Notes: generated by a model from the letters alone, not told the origin. A stretch of 64,000 nucleotides of DNA from Streptomyces roseirectus (GCF_014489635.1 NZ_CP060828.1:3138001-3202000), one strand, 5' to 3'. Positions 37,534-45,951 are shown, counted from the first letter of the stretch. Made by a program: numbers and translations.

Positions 37534-39996
37534 TCACGGCGCCTCCAGCAAGTCGCCGCTCCCCGGCAGGGGGTGGTGCGGGTCGTCGTACAGCAGCGCC
37601 ACGCCGTCCGCCCAGAACGTCTCCGCCCGGCCCTCGCGCAGCCCGGCCCTGAGGTCGTGGACGGCCTGCGGGAGCCGGGCGGCGCTGCGCGGGCGGGCGA
37701 TCTCCTCGACGCTGCCCCGGTGGAACTCGCCGCACACCGACTCCGGCCGGGCCTTCCCGCGCCGCCACAGGGCGACGCCGTACCCGCCGTGCACGATCCG
37801 CGCGAGCGCCGCCGCGTCGTCCTCGTACCGCTGGTCGCCGTAGCGGCACAGGACGGGGACGGTGGCGTGCGCGAGGGAGCGCAGCCTTTCCACCGTCGGG
37901 ACCGGTACCCGCAATCCGTCGGCGCAGTCCAGGAGTTCGGCCCGCGCGCGGTGCGTGTGCAGCCACTTCCAGCGCGCCCTGCGCTCCTCGTCCGCGTCGA
38001 ACCACTCCTCGTCGGCCGCGTCGTCCGCGAGCTGGTCGCGGTCCGTGACGCGTACGACGACCGGGCGCAGCGCCCCCAGCGGCTCGGTGTCCGTCCCGAT
38101 CCGCCACGTGTCGACGTCCACGCCCAGCAGCGCGTGCGGCACGGCCACCTGCAGCACCGCGGGCCGTCCCGGCTCGTCGCACCGCCGGAACGCCTCCCCC
38201 AGCGGCTCCGCCAGCCGTCCCGCCAGCTCCGCCATCCGCACCCGCTCCTCGCCCGGCAGCGGTTCGGCCCCTCCGCCCGCGTGCAGCACGGACACGGACC
38301 AGTCGCAGCGGTCGGGTTCCCAGGGGCGGGGGAGGATTTCCAGGAGGACGGCGGGGGTCGCGGCGTGCTCGCCCTGAACGCCGGGAGTCTTCACGGGACT
38401 TGAGAGGTGCGCGCCCGGGGTGTCGGGGTGGCCGCCGTTCCTGCGCGAGGGCTCGGCGACGGTGTCCGGGGCCGGGAAGACCACCGCTTCTCCGAGTCCG
38501 CCGAGGACGGTCTCGGCGCTGGTCCCGTTGAGCGCGCGGGGGTCGATACCGGGCACGTCCGGCGCCCGGGGGACCACTCCGACACCGCCTTCACCCGTCG
38601 CGGCCCAGGCGTCCGGGTCCGCGGCGGCTCCCGTGCCGCCGAGCGCCCCGACGGCGTCGGGCCCGGTCTCCGGCGCGGTGCCGAACACGGTGCCGGCTCC
38701 TTCGCCGGTGACCGTCGGGCCGTTCGTGTCGCGGGGCGGCGGGGGCCAGGGGCCGGGGCTCGGCGGGGTGGGGGCGGCCTTGTCGCGCAGGCGGGCCATG
38801 CGGCGTTCGGTGAGGGCCACGCGGTAGCGGGCGGGGAGGGGGTCGGCGGTCTGCCAGACCCAGTGCCAGAGGGCTTCCTCGGCCTCGGGGGTGGTCGCCG
38901 AGGTGAAGGGCCGGTCGGCGGCGAGCACGTGCATCACGTAGTCGAGGACGAGTTCGAGCGCGCCGTCGTCGCGGGCGCTCTCGTACAGCGTGCCGAGTCC
39001 GTCGCGCCAGCCGCGCGGCGCGGGCAGCGGCGTCGGCCCCTGGAGGCCCGGCAGCGAGTCGAGGATGTCGAGCAGCGCGCGTGTGCTGGCGGGCGGCGGC
39101 AGGTCGGCGAGCCGGCCGAGGAGCTTCACGCGCTCGTCGGGGCCGAGCGTGCGGCCGGGGCGCGCGCCGAGGAGGCTCTGCACCTCCGTCCAGGTCTGCG
39201 CGCGGGCGGCGGGGCGCCGCTGCCGGTCCCGGTGGTAGCGGTCGTGCGCGTGGAACACCGCCTGGTACAGGTCGTCGTGCTCGGCGGTGATCTCCCCGGC
39301 CGGCACCCGCAGCGTCCGCAGTTGCTCGATGCCGGTGGAGGTCCCGCCGGGACGGTGGTCCGAGCGGGCCTTGAGGACGCCGATGACCTCCCCGCGCGCG
39401 AGGTCGATCACGGGCCCGCCGGACACCCCGTACGGGAGGTCGTTGTCGCCGAGCCGCATCTGCACGTCGGACGACCAGCCGCCGATCGTGCCCTGGACGG
39501 ACAGCGTGCCGTCGAGCACCTGGAGGCGGTCCTCGCTGAACGTCCACCCGGCGTACAGCACCCGGCCCTCGCCGAAGTAGGCGGCGGGGCGTTCGGAGAC
39601 GTACACGCACTCGTGGTCGTCGGCGGGCTCGGTGAGCTGCACGAGCGCGAGGTCCGGGGCGGGCCAGTTCCCCGAGGCGGGCATCCGCCCGGGGCGCTCC
39701 GGGACGGTCGCGACGACCCGGCCGCGTACCGTGCGGACGTCGTCGCCGGGCGAGTTCCGATAGACCACCGCGACCTCGCCCCCCTCCCCGCCGCAGGCAA
39801 CGTGTGCGCAGGTCAGAACCCAGTTGGGAGCGACGAAGAACCCACTCCCGAGGAAGGTGTCGACCTCATCCAGGGCATACCCTCCCCCACCCCGGTGAAT
39901 GCGCACGGTCGCCGCCACAACGAGCCCACGCAGTGCACGCCGGGCCGCATCCCCCACGTTCGACGCGCCCCCGGCGCGCCCCCCGTTCACATCCAC
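37534..39996 (-). CDS. Trypsin-like serine protease fused to a VMAP-C-type domain
   Basis: The 820-residue protein starts with a chymotrypsin-fold protease without signal peptide (cytosolic): His in VLTCAHV, Asp in PDLALVQL, Ser in GVSGGPVIDL, all three catalytic residues present. A helical middle (SLLGARPGRTLGPDERVKLL) and a Pro/Gly/Ala-rich linker follow. The last 280 residues (DWSVSVLHAGG, HALLGVDVDTWRIG, ARWKWLHTHRARAEL, then VALLYDDPHHPLPG at the end) match the C-terminal domain of vWA-MoxR-associated proteins. The protease is a candidate effector of the system, by analogy. GTG 39996 overlaps the preceding gene by 10 bp. Confidence 0.9.
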   Translation of the reverse strand: MDVNGGRAGGASNVGDAARRALRGLVVAATVRIHRGGGGYALDEVDTFLGSGFFVAPNWVLTCAHVACGGEGGEVAVVYRNSPGDDVRTVRGRVVATVPERPGRMPASGNWPAPDLALVQLTEPADDHECVYVSERPAAYFGEGRVLYAGWTFSEDRLQVLDGTLSVQGTIGGWSSDVQMRLGDNDLPYGVSGGPVIDLARGEVIGVLKARSDHRPGGTSTGIEQLRTLRVPAGEITAEHDDLYQAVFHAHDRYHRDRQRRPAARAQTWTEVQSLLGARPGRTLGPDERVKLLGRLADLPPPASTRALLDILDSLPGLQGPTPLPAPRGWRDGLGTLYESARDDGALELVLDYVMHVLAADRPFTSATTPEAEEALWHWVWQTADPLPARYRVALTERRMARLRDKAAPTPPSPGPWPPPPRDTNGPTVTGEGAGTVFGTAPETGPDAVGALGGTGAAADPDAWAATGEGGVGVVPRAPDVPGIDPRALNGTSAETVLGGLGEAVVFPAPDTVAEPSRRNGGHPDTPGAHLSSPVKTPGVQGEHAATPAVLLEILPRPWEPDRCDWSVSVLHAGGGAEPLPGEERVRMAELAGRLAEPLGEAFRRCDEPGRPAVLQVAVPHALLGVDVDTWRIGTDTEPLGALRPVVVRVTDRDQLADDAADEEWFDADEERRARWKWLHTHRARAELLDCADGLRVPVPTVERLRSLAHATVPVLCRYGDQRYEDDAAALARIVHGGYGVALWRRGKARPESVCGEFHRGSVEEIARPRSAARLPQAVHDLRAGLREGRAETFWADGVALLYDDPHHPLPGSGDLLEAP

Positions 39997-41507
39997 CCCT
40001 CACCACCCCCGTCCCCACCGCCCCCATGCCCCGGAGCGCCGCCCCGTGCACCACCCTCCGGGGGTGAGCCCCCGCGCCGCCGGGCATCCTGCACTCCCAC
40101 GGAGAACAGCCGACCGGGGAGGACGGGCGACGGGCCGCCCGGCGCGGATCCCGGGAGTCCGGAAGGAGCGGGCGCCGGGGCTGTGCCGACGGGTACCGGG
40201 AAGACGAGGGCCGGGAAACCGGCGAGCACGGACGCGGGTCCCGCCGCCGAGCGGGCGGCACCCCCACGCGCGAGCCCCTGCCACCCCTCCACCACGGAAA
40301 GAACGCGCCCCTGTGCCACCCCCGTTCGCCCCAGCCCCTCCCGTCCCCTGCCCCCACGCCCGCCCCTGGACGAGCCACCCCGCACGCCCCCTGCCCGAGC
40401 CACGACCTCCGGCCCGGAAACCCGCCGCACCCCGGCCGCGGCCCCCGCCACCCCGCCCCGGCCCGGTGCCCCTGAGCGCCCTGCGGATCCCGGCGGCACC
40501 ACCACGAGCCTCCGTCCGGCACGCCTGCCGCCCCGCTCCGAGGCAGTGTTCCCGCCTCCCGAGGCCCGCCCCCGCGCGAGCGCGCGCTCCTCCCGGCCCC
40601 CAGTTCCACCGCGCGCGTGCAGAGCGGAAACGCCGCCTCCGCTCGCGGAGCCCCGGCTGGAAGGAGCGGCCGAAGCCGACGGCGAGGGCGTGCCGGCGAA
40701 TCGCCCCGCAGGCGGGGACGACCCGCCCTCCGGCGAGGGCGACGAGCCGTCACCCGGCGTCGGGGGCGCCCCGCCACCGGGGCCGGCCCCTCGGCCGGGG
40801 GGAGCGCCACCGGCAGGCGCATGCCCAACCGGTGAGCCATCGGCGGGCGCATGCCCAGCGGGTAAGGCACCGACAGGCGCGCCCCCAGCCGACGTCCCAC
40901 CCTCCGGCGGGCTACCCTCCGGCAGGCCACCAACAGGCGCGCCACCGCCCGGTGAACCCCCGGCCGGCGAGCCACCAGCAGGCGCGTCCCCAGCCGACCT
41001 ACCGCCCTCCGGCGAGCCACCCGCAGGCGCACCACCGCCCGCTGAGCCCCCACCCAGCGAGCCACCAGCAGGCGCGTCCCCCGCAGGCGCGCCCCCGCCC
41101 GGCGCACCCCCCTCAGCCTCCGCACCCGCAAGATCCGGCGGCCCCCCATGGCTCCACGTGAGCGTGACGTTGATCGCCGCCTTGGCCTCGCCGTCGGCGA
41201 GGAGGCCGACGACCTTGCCGGCCTTGGCGGTGAGCTCGATGCCGAATTCGACGCTGACCTCGTCGGGACGGACCGCGCGCAGCGGCTCCGCGAGGGAGCG
41301 GGCGACGCCGGTGACGAGGGCGTGCAGACTCTCGACGCCCGCTTCGATCCGCTCGGTGAACCCCGTGTCGCTGTACGAGAGTTGCCCCGCGGGCGCGCGC
41401 AACTCCCCGGTGCCCGAGATACGTGCCCACACGGGCGTGCCGTCCGGCAGGGCGACGCGTGCGACGCGCGTCACGTCCTGTGCCGCCCGTTCGGTCTCCT
41501 GACTCAT
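39987..41507 (-). CDS. Trypsin-co-occurring-domain protein with a very long low-complexity tail
   Basis: Residues 1-125 form a compact domain (RVARVALPDGTPVWARIS; VRPDEVSVEFGIELTAKAGK; AINVTLTWSH) of the CU044_2847/Trypco type, small domains encoded beside trypsin-like conflict proteins. The other 380 residues are Gly/Ala/Pro/Ser-rich, first as a regular GGxPxG-type repeat (GGAPVG, GGSPEGG), then as less ordered Arg/Gly sequence to the stop. Family members usually end soon after the domain, so the tail may come from loss of the original stop or a frameshift. ATG 41507 follows GGGGAGC. It overlaps the trypsin gene by 10 bp. Confidence 0.75.
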   Translation of the reverse strand: MSQETERAAQDVTRVARVALPDGTPVWARISGTGELRAPAGQLSYSDTGFTERIEAGVESLHALVTGVARSLAEPLRAVRPDEVSVEFGIELTAKAGKVVGLLADGEAKAAINVTLTWSHGGPPDLAGAEAEGGAPGGGAPAGDAPAGGSLGGGSAGGGAPAGGSPEGGRSAGDAPAGGSPAGGSPGGGAPVGGLPEGSPPEGGTSAGGAPVGALPAGHAPADGSPVGHAPAGGAPPGRGAGPGGGAPPTPGDGSSPSPEGGSSPPAGRFAGTPSPSASAAPSSRGSASGGGVSALHARGGTGGREERALARGRASGGGNTASERGGRRAGRRLVVVPPGSAGRSGAPGRGGVAGAAAGVRRVSGPEVVARAGGVRGGSSRGGRGGRGREGLGRTGVAQGRVLSVVEGWQGLARGGAARSAAGPASVLAGFPALVFPVPVGTAPAPAPSGLPGSAPGGPSPVLPGRLFSVGVQDARRRGGSPPEGGARGGAPGHGGGGDGGGEGWM

Positions 41508-41679
41508 GGCGCTCCCCCCGCTGCCGTGTTCCCCCTGCTCATGCCCGCCCGGCGCCCGGCCCGGCGGCCTATCCTTGCCCTGTGCCCCCACGGCTCCCTC
41601 GCGGGCCGCACGTGGGAAACAAGCTCATTCCCACGGTGGCACTTCCCAACCCCGACGAACCACCCACGGAGCACGATCC

Positions 41680-41859
41680 ATGTACTTCACCGACCGCGGC
41701 ATCGAGGAACTGGAGAAGCGGCGCGGCGAGGAGGAAGTCACCTTCGAGTGGCTCGCCGAACAGCTCCGCACCTTCGTCGACCTCAACCCGGACTTCGAGG
41801 TGCCGGTGGAACGTCTCGCGACGTGGCTGGCCCGCCTCGACGACGAGGACGACGAGTAG
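41680..41859 (+). CDS. Small acidic protein, DUF6104
   Basis: The 59-residue protein (MYFTDRGIEELEKRRGEEEV at the start, LATWLARLDDEDDE at the end) is very acidic and helical. I recognise it as the DUF6104 family, highly conserved in streptomycetes and of unknown function. GGAG lies eight bases before ATG 41680; a longer frame upstream has no support. It is divergent from the conflict cluster and marks the return to core genes. Confidence 0.9.
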   Translation: MYFTDRGIEELEKRRGEEEVTFEWLAEQLRTFVDLNPDFEVPVERLATWLARLDDEDDE

Positions 41860-41927
41860 TCCGCCTCGCCCGGTTCCCCTCGTAACGACCGGCTCCTCCC
41901 ACCGGTTCCCGCATCTCGCGAAACACC

Positions 41928-42746
41928 TCAGTCCCGGACTCCGCCCGCGTCGTGGACGAGTCCCAGGGCCCCGTGCCCGAGCAGCAGCCCTCCGGCGAGG
42001 GCCCATCCGGCGCTGCGGTGCCGTACGCCCCACAGGGCGAGCGGCAGCCCCACGCCCACCTGGGCGAGCGCGAGGGCACGCGCGCGTGGACTGCCGGTCC
42101 AGGGGAGCCAGGGCCCGAGGGGACTGCGCTCGACGGCGTCGATCTCCGCGCGCACGGTCTCCCGCCAGCCGCCCCACTCGACGCGCTGGACGTCGGCCCG
42201 GTCGAGGGCGGCACGGCGCAGCCGGTCCGCGCTCTCGCCGGGGACGATGCCGGCGGGCAGCGCGACGCCCGCGCGGGTGAGGACGGCGAGCAGCCCCCGC
42301 AGCCGCCCGCGTGCGTCGGCCTCGGGATCGGCCCGGGTCAGCTCCTCCAGGGACTGCGTGTCGAAGACGGGGTCGAGCCCGAGCCGCGAGGCGAACGTCC
42401 GCATCGCCTCGTCCTCCCCGGCCGGGGTGCCGTCGGCGAGCCAGTCGTAGCCGACGGGCCGCCGGAACCCCGAGGCGAGCGCGCAGCCGGAGCGGTCGGC
42501 GTCCCACCACAGCGCGAGGACGGGCCAGGGCGCGCCGACGGCGAGGGCGGTGGCCCAGCCGGTGAGGACGCGGTCGACCGGTTCGCCCCCGTCCTGCCAG
42601 GGCTTCCCCTCGGGCACCAGCACGCTCCACTCGACCCCGGCGCGGGTCAGCAGCATGCGTTCGCGCAGCAGGTGGGCGGCGGGGGCGACGGCGTCGGGGG
42701 CGGCCCGGCACAGCAGCAGCGCGCCGGGCTGTTCGGTCGGCGACAT
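41928..42746 (-). CDS. Conserved hypothetical protein with C-terminal hydrophobic helices
   Basis: The 272-residue protein has an N-terminal alpha/beta part (GALLLCRAAPDAVAPAAHLL, WSVLVPEGKPWQDGGEPVDR, PVLALWWDADRSG) and ends with two hydrophobic stretches (ALAQVGVGLPLALWGV and AGWALAGGLLLGHGALGLVH). I know similar proteins only as hypothetical in streptomycetes. ATG 42746 (MSPTEQPG) matches the usual start, but a TTG at 42764 has a better ribosome binding site (AAAGGTGACGAA), so the start is uncertain. It is divergent from the DUF4097/PadR operon. Confidence 0.78.
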   Translation of the reverse strand: MSPTEQPGALLLCRAAPDAVAPAAHLLRERMLLTRAGVEWSVLVPEGKPWQDGGEPVDRVLTGWATALAVGAPWPVLALWWDADRSGCALASGFRRPVGYDWLADGTPAGEDEAMRTFASRLGLDPVFDTQSLEELTRADPEADARGRLRGLLAVLTRAGVALPAGIVPGESADRLRRAALDRADVQRVEWGGWRETVRAEIDAVERSPLGPWLPWTGSPRARALALAQVGVGLPLALWGVRHRSAGWALAGGLLLGHGALGLVHDAGGVRD

Positions 42747-42815
42747 GCTCACACGGTAGGACAATTCGTCACCTTTGGGCGGTGTGGGTCACCGGAAAGA
42801 GTGTCGTGATGTGTC

Positions 42816-42870
42816 TTGACTCCTCGGAAGCGCGATATATCGTGAAGAGGAGAAGACGCGATATGGCGTG
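42816..42870 (+). promoter_or_regulatory. Probable PadR operators at the DUF4097-padR promoter
   Basis: Two related sites, CGCGATATATCGTG (42831-42844, containing the perfect palindrome CGATATATCG) and CGCGATATGGCGTG (42857-42870), lie 26 bp apart. They overlap and follow a plausible promoter (TTGACT at 42816, -10 TATCGT at 42838). ATAT-centred dyads are typical for PadR-type repressors, and a padR gene is the second gene of the operon, so autoregulation is likely. Confidence 0.65.
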
Positions 42871-42895
42871 TCGTCGAAGGAGGAGGTCCAGCGTC

Positions 42896-43822
42896 ATGCC
42901 CGAGTGGTCCGTGTCCGAAGCCAGGAAGTTCTCCTTCGACGAGCCGGTGCGCGAGCTGAACGTACGCATCGTCTCCGGAGCGGTGAACGTGGTGGGGACC
43001 GACGAAGGTTCCGCCCGCCTGGAGATCTCCGAGATCGACGGCCCGCCCCTGATCGTCACCCATCGGGACGGCGTCCTGACGGTGACCTACGAGGACCTGC
43101 CCTGGAAGGGCTTCCTCAAGTGGCTCGACCGCAAGGGCTGGCGGCGCCACGCGGTGGTGACGCTCGCAGTCCCGGCCGACGCCCGCGTCTCGGTCGGCGC
43201 GGTGAACGCGTCCGCGATGGTCTCCGGCATCGAGGGCCACGCGAGCGTGCAGGGCGTCTCCGGGGAGACGACGCTGGTGGGGCTCTCGGGCCGGGTCCGC
43301 GCGGAGACGGTCTCCGGTGACGTCGAGGCCCAGGCCCTCACGGGCGACCTGCGCTTCACCTCGGTCTCCGGCGACCTCACGGTCGTGGAGGCCGGCTCCT
43401 CCGTCAAGGCGGAGTCCGTGAGCGGATCGATGATCGTCGACCTGGACCCGACGGCGGGCCCGACGGACATCGCCCTCAGCAACGTCTCGGGCGAGATCGC
43501 CATCCGCCTCCCCCACCCGGCCGACACCGTGGTGGAGGCCAACACCACCAGCGGCACCCTCTCCAACGCCTTCGAGGACCTGCGCGTCAGCGGCCAGTGG
43601 GGCACCAAACGCATCACCGGCCGCCTCGGCCCCGGCAACGGCCGCCTCAAGGCCACGACGCTCTCCGGCGCCATCGCCCTCCTGCGCCGCCCCCCGACGC
43701 AGGACGACGACACCCCATGGACACCGGCGCCCCCGACCCCCGAGAACACCGACGCCCCCACAGACACCGCAGCCGACCCCGGCGACTCCCCCGACGGCCC
43801 GACCCCCAAGAAGGTGCTCTGA
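42896..43822 (+). CDS. DUF4097 beta-strand-repeat protein
   Basis: The 308-residue protein is a beta-helix-like repeat: the phrase VSG(E/D)(V/L/I) recurs about every 18-20 residues (MVSGIEGHASVQGVSGETTL, VSGDVEAQALTGDL, SVSGDLTVVEAGSS, VSGEIAIRLP), characteristic of the bactofilin/adhesin-like DUF4097 family often linked to PadR and anti-sigma modules. There is no signal peptide. The C-terminus is Pro/Thr/Asp-rich and disordered. ATG 42896 has GGAGG nine bases upstream. It is followed by padR one base after its stop, so the two are one operon. Confidence 0.9.
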   Translation: MPEWSVSEARKFSFDEPVRELNVRIVSGAVNVVGTDEGSARLEISEIDGPPLIVTHRDGVLTVTYEDLPWKGFLKWLDRKGWRRHAVVTLAVPADARVSVGAVNASAMVSGIEGHASVQGVSGETTLVGLSGRVRAETVSGDVEAQALTGDLRFTSVSGDLTVVEAGSSVKAESVSGSMIVDLDPTAGPTDIALSNVSGEIAIRLPHPADTVVEANTTSGTLSNAFEDLRVSGQWGTKRITGRLGPGNGRLKATTLSGAIALLRRPPTQDDDTPWTPAPPTPENTDAPTDTAADPGDSPDGPTPKKVL

Positions 43823-43823
43823 C

Positions 43824-44849
43824 ATGCCCCCCGTCTTCGCCCACGGCCGCCTGCGCCTCTACCTGCTCAAGCTGCTGGACGAGGCCCCGCGCCACGGCTA
43901 CGAGGTGATCCGCCTCCTGGAGGAGCGCTTCCAGGGTCTGTACGCCCCCTCGGCGGGCACGGTCTACCCCCGCCTGTCGAAGCTGGAGGCCGAGGGACTG
44001 GTCACGCACACCACCGAGGGCGGCCGCAAGGTGTACGCGATCACCGACGCGGGCCGCGCCGAACTCGCCGACCGCAGCGGCGAGTTGGCCGACCTCGAAC
44101 TGGAGATCCGGGAGTCGGTGGCGGAACTGGCGGCGGAGATCCAGGCCGACGTCAGGGGCGCGGCCGGCGACCTGCGCCGCGAGATGCGCGCGGCGGCGAA
44201 CCAGGCCCGCGAGGGCACCGGCGCCGACGCGTACGACGCGGCCGGCGCCGACAGCGAGTCGTGGCAGGCCGCGAAGGAGGAGATGCGCCGGGTCAAGCAG
44301 GGCTGGAAGGAGCAGGCCCGCCGCGCGAAGGACGAGAGCCGCCGCGCCCGCGAGGAGGCCCAGCGCGCCCGCCGCCTCGCCAAGGAGGCCCAGGAGCACG
44401 CCCGCGCCCAGGCCCAGGAGGAGGTGCAGCGCATCGCGCGGCGCGTCCAGGAACAGGTCCAGGACCACTTCTCACGCGGCGACTGGCCGACCGGCGTCCG
44501 CGAGGGCCTGACCGAACTGGCCAAGGAGTTCGGCGACTTCGGCAAGGACTTCGGGAAGGAGTTCGGCAAGGACCTGGGCTTCTCCTTCGGCACGACCACC
44601 CGCTCCCCCAAGAGCACGGCCCCCGACACCCCCGAGGACTTCCTGACCTACGAACCCTCCTGGTCCCACGAACCCCCCACCGACAACCCCGCCCGCGACC
44701 TCGACCGCCTCCTCGACCGCTTCCGCGACGACATCCGCGACGCCGCCCGCGACCACGGCATCACCCCCGACCAACTCCGCGACACCCGCCTCCACCTCTC
44801 CACAGCGGCGGCCCACATCGCGGCGATCCTGAAACAGCCGAAGCCATGA
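43824..44849 (+). CDS. PadR-family regulator with long coiled-coil C-terminus
   Basis: Residues 1-85 are a PadR winged helix (RLYLLKLLDEAPRHGYEVIR; SAGTVYPRLSKLEAEGLVTH; GGRKVYAITDAGRAEL). Ordinary PadR proteins are 110-190 residues; this one has 341. The extension is a charged amphipathic coiled coil (KDESRRAREEAQRARRLAKE) over about residues 95-215, a Phe/Lys/Glu repeat (KEFGDFGKDFGKEFGKDLGF), and a C-terminal helix pair. The extra part may bind its DUF4097 partner or the membrane surface; that is inference. ATG 43824 uses the AAGAAGG in the end of the upstream gene. Confidence 0.92.
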   Translation: MPPVFAHGRLRLYLLKLLDEAPRHGYEVIRLLEERFQGLYAPSAGTVYPRLSKLEAEGLVTHTTEGGRKVYAITDAGRAELADRSGELADLELEIRESVAELAAEIQADVRGAAGDLRREMRAAANQAREGTGADAYDAAGADSESWQAAKEEMRRVKQGWKEQARRAKDESRRAREEAQRARRLAKEAQEHARAQAQEEVQRIARRVQEQVQDHFSRGDWPTGVREGLTELAKEFGDFGKDFGKEFGKDLGFSFGTTTRSPKSTAPDTPEDFLTYEPSWSHEPPTDNPARDLDRLLDRFRDDIRDAARDHGITPDQLRDTRLHLSTAAAHIAAILKQPKP

Positions 44850-44854
44850 GCAGA

Positions 44855-44881
44855 GGGGGCCCACACCCCGAACGGGCCCCC
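44855..44881 (+). terminator. Hairpin terminator after padR
   Basis: GGGGGCCC (44855-44862) pairs with GGGCCCCC (44874-44881) across an 11-base loop, six bases after the padR stop. Confidence 0.7.
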
Positions 44882-45175
44882 GCCACGGCCCCGGTGAACC
44901 CGGCATCACCCACCCCCAGCCCTCGACAAGGGGGCCGCGCGGATTCGTCGCGGCTTGTCACGCCCGCGCGGCGGAGCCGCAGATCCGCTCCGGCCCCGTA
45001 CCCCAGCAGGCGGCCGCACCACCTCCCGCCGGCCCTCCACCACACCCTCGCCCGCTCCCGGCCCCCGCAGCCCCCGACACCGACCCCCACCAACCCCGGC
45101 CCGCGCACACCTGGGGCCGGGCTCCCCCGCAACCCGGCCCCAACGCGGCGAGCAGCCGCCCCCGATCCCCACCCC
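44882..45175. other. Gene-free convergent spacer
   Basis: This stretch of about 290 bp lies between padR and the Clp-N gene, which converge. It contains a short inverted repeat near 44930-44960 (CCGCGCGGATTCG and CGCGGCTTGTC region) and otherwise Pro/Arg-coding composition without a ribosome binding site. I see no gene. Confidence 0.5.
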
Positions 45176-45739
45176 TCACCCCGCCCGCAACTCACCCCCG
45201 CCGTACAGCACCCGCGTCACCGTCTCGAACGTCACCCCGTGATCCGCCAGGACCTCCGCCGGCACCCCCGGCAGGACGGTCACGGCGAGGAGGATGTGCT
45301 CGTCCCCGATGTGCCGTTCGCGGCGGTCGAGGGCGATGCGGAGGGACCGTTCCAGCGCCCCCTTGGCCTCGCGGCTGAAGGAGCGCCGACCGCCCCACCG
45401 CTCCCGGTCCTTCACGTCCCCCGACAGCGCCCCCACTCCGTGCGCCTCCTCCACCCGGGAGACGATCTCGGTGACGTCGATGCCGAGCCCGGCGAGGGCG
45501 TCGGCTTCGGCGCGGGAGAGACCGGCCCGGCGTCGCGCGGCGGCCAGTTCCTCACGGACGGACTCCCGCCACCGGTCCGCCCCCAGCGCGGCGAGCGCGA
45601 AGGCGCCCCGGCTCGCCTCCCGCTCCAGCAGCGCGAGCAGCAGATGCTCGACGCCGACGACGCGCGCGCCACTGCCCTCGCAGTGTGTGACGGCCCCCCG
45701 GACCACGTCCCGGGCGTCCTTGGTGAAGCGTTCGAACAT
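45176..45739 (-). CDS. Clp N-terminal (ClpA/ClpC R-domain) protein
   Basis: The 187-residue protein consists of two Clp-N repeats (MFERFTKDARDVVRGAVTHC; VVGVEHLLLALLEREASRGA; and REAKGALERSLRIALDRRER; IGDEHILLAVTVLPG) with no AAA module. Free Clp-N proteins act as adaptors or substrate-recognition modules; in streptomycetes several are encoded beside small HTH genes. ATG 45739 overlaps the upstream HTH stop by one base (TGATG), indicating translational coupling. Function beyond this is unknown. Confidence 0.9.
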   Translation of the reverse strand: MFERFTKDARDVVRGAVTHCEGSGARVVGVEHLLLALLEREASRGAFALAALGADRWRESVREELAAARRRAGLSRAEADALAGLGIDVTEIVSRVEEAHGVGALSGDVKDRERWGGRRSFSREAKGALERSLRIALDRRERHIGDEHILLAVTVLPGVPAEVLADHGVTFETVTRVLYGGGELRAG

Positions 45740-45948
45740 CACTGCCTCCCGTACTTCTTGTGCACGGCCTGCCTGCTGACTCCGAGTTCCGTGGCGATCT
45801 CCTGCCACGACCACCCCTGCACCCGCGCGCTGCGCACCTGCACCGCCTCCAGCTGTTCGAGGAGCCTGCGCAGGGCGGCGACGGCGCGCAGTCCGACCCT
45901 GGGATCACGATCCCCGGCCCGCGCCGCGAGATCCGTAGCTTCGGTCAT
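45739..45948 (-). CDS. Small helix-turn-helix protein, partner of the Clp-N gene
   Basis: The 69-residue protein has a helical N-terminus (LRAVAALRRLLEQLEAVQVR) and ends with a helix-turn-helix of the sigma-70 region 4 or invertase type (GWSWQEIATELGVSRQAVHK). It lacks any other domain. ATG 45948 is used; no good ribosome binding site is present, so a leaderless mRNA is possible. Immediately upstream are two inverted repeats that look like its own operators. Confidence 0.85.
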   Translation of the reverse strand: MTEATDLAARAGDRDPRVGLRAVAALRRLLEQLEAVQVRSARVQGWSWQEIATELGVSRQAVHKKYGRQ

Positions 45949-45951
45949 GCG

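Noticed and set aside
39899..41161. A 420-codon Arg/Pro/His-rich frame antisense to the trypsin-co-occurring gene
   Set aside because: No ribosome binding site and no domain; it is the mirror of the low-complexity tail. Doubt remains about the tail itself, noted under findings.
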